From the NCBI GenBank assembly GCA_020217065.1, contig JAIWOB010000149.1, forward strand, positions 1 through 10,000: a DNA stretch of 10,000 bases, in the 5' to 3' direction. Made by a program: the position numbers and the translations under genes. Under the pieces are notes generated by a model. The model did not search any database, was not told the origin of the DNA, and saw nothing but the letters and a program-made list of their open reading frames with translations. Numbering within the stretch: the first letter of the stretch is position 1; each line of letters begins with the position of its first letter. Of the stretch, positions 5,726 through 10,000 are shown in pieces. Source of the DNA: Chloroflexota bacterium. GTDB taxonomy: Bacteria > Chloroflexota > Anaerolineae > Anaerolineales > Villigracilaceae.

Positions 5726-6928
5726 ATGAAAATCGGAATGATGGTTGACTCTTACAAACCCTACGTCAGCGGAATAACCAACTACGTCGAGCTCAACAAA
5801 CGTTATTTCGAAAAGGCGGGTCACGAAGTCTTCGTCTTTACTTTCGGCGAAGAAAAATATCAAAGAGCCGAGCCAGGCGTGATTTACAGCAAAGGCGTTC
5901 CGCTGGCGGATTCGGGCTTCTATCTCTCGCTGCGCTATTCTCAAGCCGCGAAAAAATTGCTGCAAGAGATGGACATCGCCCACGTCCATCACCCTTTTCT
6001 GAGCGGGCGGTTTGCCTTGCGCTATTGCCGCGCGGCGCAAATCCCGATTGTTTTCACCAATCACACGCGTTACGATTTATACGCCGAAGCCTATCTGCCA
6101 ATGATGCCAAAAGAAATCAGCCGCGGGGCACTGCAAGCGTATTTGCCCGCTTTTTGCCAAGCCGTTGACCTGGTCATCGCCCCTTCGGCGGGGCTGAAAG
6201 AAGCGCTGCGTCAGTTGGACGTAAAGGCAGATATTACGATTGTCCCAAATGGAGTGGAATTAAAACGCTTCCTGCGGGCAAAGCCCCTTCCCCGCGCCGA
6301 ATTTGGGTACGACGCCGATAATATCTTATTGATTTACGCCGGGCGACTGGCTCCCGAAAAAAACCTGCCTTTTCTCCTGCGAGCTTTTGCGGGGGCGGCT
6401 CAAGCCGTCCCGAACGCGCGGCTCCTTGTGGCAGGCAGCGGCATTCGACAGTACGAAGAGGAAATTAAGACCCTCGCCGGCGAATTGGACGCGCGCGGGC
6501 AAATTCGTTTTATCGGCAAAATTCCCTACGAACAGTTGCCCAACTATCTTGCCATGTGCGATATTTTTGTCACCGCGTCGGTTACGGAAGTGCACCCGCT
6601 CTCCGTTATCGAAGCGCAAGGAACGGGACTGCCAGTGATGGGAATTCATTCCGTGGGCGTGGGCGACATCGTGCAAGACGGCGTGACAGGTTTGCTTGCC
6701 ACGCATGACCTGTCAGCCTTCGCCGCAAAATTAACGCGTCTGTGTCTCGAACCGCAGCGGCGCGCCAAAATGGGCGAAGCCGCAAGACGGACTTCCCTAA
6801 TCTACGATATTTCCCGCACCAGCCGCCTCACCCTTCAAGAGTATGAAAAGCTCAAAGAGTCATACAAACCGCGCAAAGGCGACTGGGCGCTTCAACTCAA
6901 AAAACTGCTCGCGGAGTTCGAACGGTGA
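5726..6928 (+). CDS. GT4-family glycosyltransferase
   Basis: This 400-residue protein is a retaining GT-B glycosyltransferase of family GT4. The N-terminal acceptor domain begins with MKIGMMVDSYKPYVSGITNY, including the glycine turn near the donor phosphate (15-20), and carries HVHHPF at 86-91. The C-terminal nucleotide-sugar domain has AGRLAPEKN (205-213), GSGI (about 237-240) and the E-x7-E motif with Glu278 and Glu286 in EVHPLSVIEAQGTGLP. It lacks a signal peptide and is probably cytoplasmic or peripheral on the inner face of the membrane. Closest in layout are the diacylglycerol or phosphatidylinositol glycosyltransferases that build membrane glycolipids, but the acceptor cannot be read from the sequence. 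Its last bases overlap yraN by 4 nucleotides. An ATG a few codons downstream (MMVDS) is a less likely start because the first strand is a conserved part of the fold. Confidence 0.94.
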   Translation: MKIGMMVDSYKPYVSGITNYVELNKRYFEKAGHEVFVFTFGEEKYQRAEPGVIYSKGVPLADSGFYLSLRYSQAAKKLLQEMDIAHVHHPFLSGRFALRYCRAAQIPIVFTNHTRYDLYAEAYLPMMPKEISRGALQAYLPAFCQAVDLVIAPSAGLKEALRQLDVKADITIVPNGVELKRFLRAKPLPRAEFGYDADNILLIYAGRLAPEKNLPFLLRAFAGAAQAVPNARLLVAGSGIRQYEEEIKTLAGELDARGQIRFIGKIPYEQLPNYLAMCDIFVTASVTEVHPLSVIEAQGTGLPVMGIHSVGVGDIVQDGVTGLLATHDLSAFAAKLTRLCLEPQRRAKMGEAARRTSLIYDISRTSRLTLQEYEKLKESYKPRKGDWALQLKKLLAEFER

Positions 6929-7278
6929 CAAACAAAAAAGAAATTGGGGCGTGGGGCGAAAAGATTGCCGCCGAATGGCTGGCGGAACGCGGCTGCGAGA
7001 TTGTCGCGCGCAATGTCCGCACTCCCTATGGAGAAATTGACATTGTGGCGCAACAAGACGATGTGACGCTTTTTGTCGAAGTGAAAACGCGCGCCTCAAA
7101 AAGCCTGGGACCGCCCGAAATCTCAATCACGCCAAAAAAACAAAGTCGCATGCTGGCGTCGGCGGAATATTACGCCGCAGAACGCGGAATTGACCGCTGG
7201 CAGATTGACGTCATTGCCGTTGAGAGCAATGCGGGCGGCGCAAAACCCGCAATAACGCGCTTCGAAAACGCGATATAA
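6925..7278 (+). CDS. yraN: YraN family (UPF0102) nuclease-fold protein
   Basis: This 117-residue protein is a YraN (UPF0102) family member with a restriction-endonuclease-like fold. Diagnostic features are G8 and GE (11-12) in the first helix, NVRTPYGEIDI (30-40), FVEVKTR (50-56) and IDVIAV (94-99). The acidic and lysine residues Glu37, Asp39, Glu52 and Lys54 have the arrangement of a PD-(D/E)XK-type active site. Members have been proposed to act on Holliday junctions or other branched DNA, but the role is not settled. Translation starts at GTG, and the sequence GTGA combines this start with the stop of the glycosyltransferase, so the two genes are translationally coupled. Length is normal for the family. 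Confidence 0.92.
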   Translation: MTNKKEIGAWGEKIAAEWLAERGCEIVARNVRTPYGEIDIVAQQDDVTLFVEVKTRASKSLGPPEISITPKKQSRMLASAEYYAAERGIDRWQIDVIAVESNAGGAKPAITRFENAI

Positions 7279-7305
7279 TTTTCAATATACGCCGACAACA
7301 AGGAG
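7274..7305 (+). promoter_or_regulatory. consensus -10 box and strong RBS ahead of the GH25 gene
   Basis: A perfect TATAAT (7274-7279) overlaps the yraN stop codon. No convincing -35 lies 16-18 bases upstream, so promoter status is uncertain. A leader of about 26 bases would follow. AAGGAG (7300-7305) stands six bases before ATG 7312 and fixes that start. The upstream frame is closed by the yraN stop at 7276-7278, so no N-terminal extension with a signal peptide is possible. Confidence 0.45.
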
Positions 7306-7311
7306 AAAATT

Positions 7312-10000
7312 ATGGCATACCTCATCGGTCCCGACGTGAGTTTCTACCAGGACGACCCCGAAACGCCGCAGGGGATTGACTTTGTAAAAATGCGTAAATC
7401 AGCGGGCTATGTCATCATCCGCGCCGGGCAGAACTTGTGGGTGGACTCGGATTTCAAAATCAATTGGAGGGAAGCCAAACTGGCAGGTCTGCCGCGAGGC
7501 TCCTACTGGTTTTACGACAGCCGCGCCGAACCTAAAAAACAGGCGGAATTATGGGTGGAGCAATTCAACGGCGATTTTGGAGAACTTCCCCTGTTTGCGG
7601 ATTTCGAAGAAAGTTATAACGGGACTTACAAGGGATGGAAAAATTGGTACGCCTTTCTTGAACGCTTAAAACAACTTATCGGCTCAAAAGAAATCGGCAT
7701 TTATACAGCGTACTATTACTGGCGGGATAACGCCCCCAACGCCACAACGCAAGCCGCCAGCCTCGACTACTTTAAACAATACCCGCTGTGGATTGCCCAT
7801 TATGGCGCAGTTGAGCCTCTGGTGCCGGCTCCCTGGAAAAAGGGCGAATGGCTTTTTTGGCAATATACCGAAACCGGAGACGGAAAACTCTACGGCGTGG
7901 AAAGCAAAGGCATTGACCTAAACTATTTCAACGGCGACGTGGAAACCTTCCGCGCGCGATTTAACCTGAGCGACAGCCCCATCCCCAACCCCGAACCGGA
8001 GCCGCTCCCTGGAGACGACACCCCAACCGGCATTAAATACCTTGTCATCGCCCAACCCTCTTTGAAAGTGCGTCAAGGTCCCGGCACCAGTTACGATGCA
8101 ATCGGCTTGCTCTACCCAGATGAAGTCGTCGAAGAAATCAACGCCAACTCCGATAGAACATGGCTGAAGGTTCGCAAAGCGGATAATACCCTTATTGGCT
8201 GGAGTTTCTCCGCCTACCTCAAGAAAGTCGAAACCACGCCGACACCCTCCAAAATCAAACGTTACCGCGTGACCGCTTCGCCCTCCCTAAAAGCGCGCGA
8301 AGGACCCGGGCTGGACTACAATTCCCTGGGAACATATCCTTACGGTTCGATTGTTCATGAATTGGCGGCAAACGCAGACCGAACTTGGCTGAAGGTCAAG
8401 AACGAGGCTGGAACGCTGATAGGATGGAGTTTCGCCGAATATCTTAAATTTATTGACGAAATCAGCGTCGAACCGACGCCCAACCCCGAACCGGAACCGG
8501 AACCGCAGCCCGAACCAGAACCTCCCGCCGGGCTTAAGATATACCTTGTCACCGCCTCGCCTTCCCTTAAAGTGCGAGAGGGACCAGGACAGAACTACGC
8601 GCAAATTGGCTCTCTGCCGCTTAACACAAAGGTCGTCGAATTGGACGCCAACGCCAACCGCAGTTGGTTAAAGGTAAAAACCCTGGACGGCAGCCTAAGC
8701 GGTTGGAGCTCCGCCGACTATCTGGCTTTTACCGGCGAAACCGCCCCGCCTCAAGATACAGAAACCGGCAAACATTACCGCGTAACAACCACTTCTCTGC
8801 AAGCGCTGCAAAGCCCTTCCTCGAACGCGCCGCTGGTAGGATTCGTCTATTTCGGACAAATTGTAGAGGAACTCAGCGCCACCGCCGACAGAGTCTGGCT
8901 AAAAATAAAAAACGCGGATGGAAGCGTCGTGGGGTGGAGTTTAAGCAAGGACCTCCTGCGAGTGGACGAACAGCCTGCCCCTCCGCCGGACGACTCCGCC
9001 ACCCCTGTTCCAGACGACGACGATAAAAAATGGTATCGCGTGAAAGCGTCTTCCGCCGTGGTGCGCGAAACCCCCAGCGCGGCTGGAAAAGCGCTCGGAA
9101 CCATCATGCTGGACGACACGCTCCCCGCCTTGGACGACAGCGGCAACCCAAACTGGATACAAATCCGCCGCGTAGACGGGTTGGAAGGTTGGTGTGAAAA
9201 AAAGAATTTCTCCCTGCTGAGCGCGACCCGCCCCTCCTCCATCAAACAAAGCCTGTTTCGAGGAGTCACTTTCCTTCAAAAAGACCTGACGTCTCCCAGA
9301 AAGAATCGGATGTACGTCATAGCGATTGACCTCACAACAAGCGGGCTCGAATTTCTCGTTACTCCCTCCAAGTCTCTAAATGGAGTTATCTGCACGCGCA
9401 CAACCTCAAAATTCCTCGAGGAATTCAAACTTGGCGCCGCCATTAATGGCGACGGCTACAGCTACTTGGACCCGGTGTCGTACCCCCCGTCAACTTCTTG
9501 TCCAACAGGCGGAGACCCCGTCAAGGTCAACGGCTACGCGGCTTCGCGCGGAACGGTATATTCGCCCACAAAGACGGTCCAACCCATTGTATATTTGAGC
9601 GCAAAAAATCAAATAACCGTCAACGAGACGCCAAGCAAAACGTTCAACGCCGTTTCTGGCGACCGCCTCGTCGTGCAAAAAGGAGCGGTCGTCAAAAATC
9701 TTGCCGCCTTATCCCCCGCTCCGCGCACGGCGGTTGGAATCAGCAAAAACGGGCGCTGGCTGATATGGATGGTGGTTGACGGCAGACAGCAGGGATACAG
9801 CGAAGGCGTTACCCTCGACGAGTTGGGCTCCTTGCTGTTGACTTACGGCGTATATACCGGCGTTAATATGGACGGCGGCGGCTCGTCGGCGATGGTTATC
9901 CGCGGCGTGGACGGAAAAGCCCGCATCCTTAATTCCCCAATCGACCAGAACATCCCCGGCAAAGAACGCGCGGTCGCCAATCACCTTGGGCTGCTGGTCA
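7312..10000 (+). CDS. GH25 muramidase - five SH3b - phosphodiester glycosidase (NAGPA), C-terminus cut
   Basis: An uninterrupted frame of at least 896 codons runs off the window. Residues 1-222 form a GH25 lysozyme domain: Asp8 in GPDVSFYQ, the catalytic pair Asp97/Glu99 in LFADFEE, PLWIAHY, FWQY (182-185) and GIDLNYF (Asp202). It should cleave the MurNAc-GlcNAc bond of peptidoglycan. Five SH3b modules follow (about 241-305, 315-381, 408-473, 487-551, 573-637); the first three show the VR-x-GPG and GWS signatures, the fourth is degenerate and the fifth moderately diverged. Linkers are Pro/Glu- or Pro/Asp-rich. Residues 638-896 match the phosphodiester glycosidase (NAGPA, formerly DUF2233-like) domain: AINGDGYSYL (710-719), PRTAVGI (804-810), VDGRQQGYSEG (822-832) and VNMDGGGSSAMV (851-862). 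The C-terminus is nearly reached, since LNSPIDQ and ERAVANHL are the usual last motifs. There is no Sec signal at the N-terminus. Domain calls are firm; substrate and export route are not. Confidence 0.93.
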   Translation, partial: MAYLIGPDVSFYQDDPETPQGIDFVKMRKSAGYVIIRAGQNLWVDSDFKINWREAKLAGLPRGSYWFYDSRAEPKKQAELWVEQFNGDFGELPLFADFEESYNGTYKGWKNWYAFLERLKQLIGSKEIGIYTAYYYWRDNAPNATTQAASLDYFKQYPLWIAHYGAVEPLVPAPWKKGEWLFWQYTETGDGKLYGVESKGIDLNYFNGDVETFRARFNLSDSPIPNPEPEPLPGDDTPTGIKYLVIAQPSLKVRQGPGTSYDAIGLLYPDEVVEEINANSDRTWLKVRKADNTLIGWSFSAYLKKVETTPTPSKIKRYRVTASPSLKAREGPGLDYNSLGTYPYGSIVHELAANADRTWLKVKNEAGTLIGWSFAEYLKFIDEISVEPTPNPEPEPEPQPEPEPPAGLKIYLVTASPSLKVREGPGQNYAQIGSLPLNTKVVELDANANRSWLKVKTLDGSLSGWSSADYLAFTGETAPPQDTETGKHYRVTTTSLQALQSPSSNAPLVGFVYFGQIVEELSATADRVWLKIKNADGSVVGWSLSKDLLRVDEQPAPPPDDSATPVPDDDDKKWYRVKASSAVVRETPSAAGKALGTIMLDDTLPALDDSGNPNWIQIRRVDGLEGWCEKKNFSLLSATRPSSIKQSLFRGVTFLQKDLTSPRKNRMYVIAIDLTTSGLEFLVTPSKSLNGVICTRTTSKFLEEFKLGAAINGDGYSYLDPVSYPPSTSCPTGGDPVKVNGYAASRGTVYSPTKTVQPIVYLSAKNQITVNETPSKTFNAVSGDRLVVQKGAVVKNLAALSPAPRTAVGISKNGRWLIWMVVDGRQQGYSEGVTLDELGSLLLTYGVYTGVNMDGGGSSAMVIRGVDGKARILNSPIDQNIPGKERAVANHLGLLV
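8032..9222 (+). repeat. array of five SH3b modules inside the GH25-NAGPA gene
   Basis: Five copies of a roughly 65-codon module lie at 8032-8226, 8254-8454, 8533-8730, 8770-8964 and 9028-9222. Each has the pattern Y-x-V-T-A-S-P-S-L-K-V-R-x-G-P-G, then a WLKV strand, then GWS. Copies 1-3 are close to each other, with shared DNA runs such as TGGCTGAAGGT in copies 1 and 2. Copy 4 has lost the RxGPG loop and copy 5 retains only VRETPS. SH3b modules of this type bind cell-wall peptides or glycans. Confidence 0.88.
8488..8523 (+). repeat. Glu-Pro dipeptide repeat linker
   Basis: Twelve codons encode six dipeptides, all Glu-Pro except one Gln-Pro, between SH3b copies 2 and 3. A shorter version lies at 7984-8005 between the GH25 domain and SH3b copy 1. 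The two share a 17-base identical run (7984-8000 and 8479-8495), so they probably arose by duplication. Such linkers form stiff extended spacers. Confidence 0.75.

Noticed and set aside
8355..8552. Minus-strand frame with a Gly-Ser-Gly-Cys low-complexity run
   Set aside because: The run is simply the antisense of the Glu-Pro codon repeat in the linker of the GH25-NAGPA gene.
7312..10000. Prophage endolysin interpretation
   Set aside because: GH25 plus SH3b and no signal peptide would suit an endolysin, but there are no phage structural, holin or integrase genes in the window, and the NAGPA domain and size are atypical. It remains possible only if phage genes lie downstream.

Overview
This looks like an ordinary chromosomal segment of a Chloroflexota bacterium, most likely of the Anaerolineae. 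The assignment is inference from gene content: a Ser/Thr kinase with the PLEQY-type activation segment common in filamentous anoxygenic and cyanobacterial lineages, an FHA-winged-helix protein, a Thermus-like ttuB-ttuA pair and a large SH3b-rich cell-wall hydrolase. GC content is moderate and codon use appears uniform. I see no rRNA, tRNA, CRISPR, insertion sequence or phage genes. Coding density is high and no gap exceeds about 165 bases.

Left arm (1-3320, minus strand): a tightly packed five-gene row is read right to left. It holds an FHA plus OmpR-type winged-helix regulator (3320-2664), a HugZ/pyridoxamine-phosphate-oxidase-fold protein (2658-2185), a PIG-L/LmbE-family zinc deacetylase (2177-1368), an unrecognised 308-residue protein (1285-359) and the N-terminal 118 residues of a multi-pass membrane protein cut by the window edge (356-1). 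Gaps are 5, 7, 82 and 2 bases.

Signalling junction (3321-4474): a 164-base divergent region separates the FHA-winged-helix gene from a membrane-anchored Hanks-type Ser/Thr kinase. It carries a bidirectional TATAAT/TATATT box, a near-perfect 9-bp direct repeat with 23-bp period, and two adjacent palindromes. The kinase and the phosphothreonine-binding regulator may form a phospho-signalling pair.

Thiolation cassette (4495-5623, minus strand): TtuB, a 64-residue ubiquitin-like sulfur carrier ending in Ser-Gly-Gly, is followed one base later by TtuA, the ATP-dependent tRNA 2-thiolation enzyme. All expected zinc and iron-sulfur cysteines are present. The pair should make 2-thiolated uridine in tRNA.

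Right arm (5726-10000, plus strand): a GT4 glycosyltransferase sits behind a good promoter that predicts a leaderless mRNA. YraN overlaps its end by 4 bases. After a short gap comes an open frame of at least 896 codons that runs off the window. It encodes a GH25 muramidase domain, five SH3b repeats joined by Pro/Glu or acidic linkers, and a phosphodiester glycosidase (NAGPA) domain. This double-hydrolase architecture, with no signal peptide, is the most unusual item in the window.
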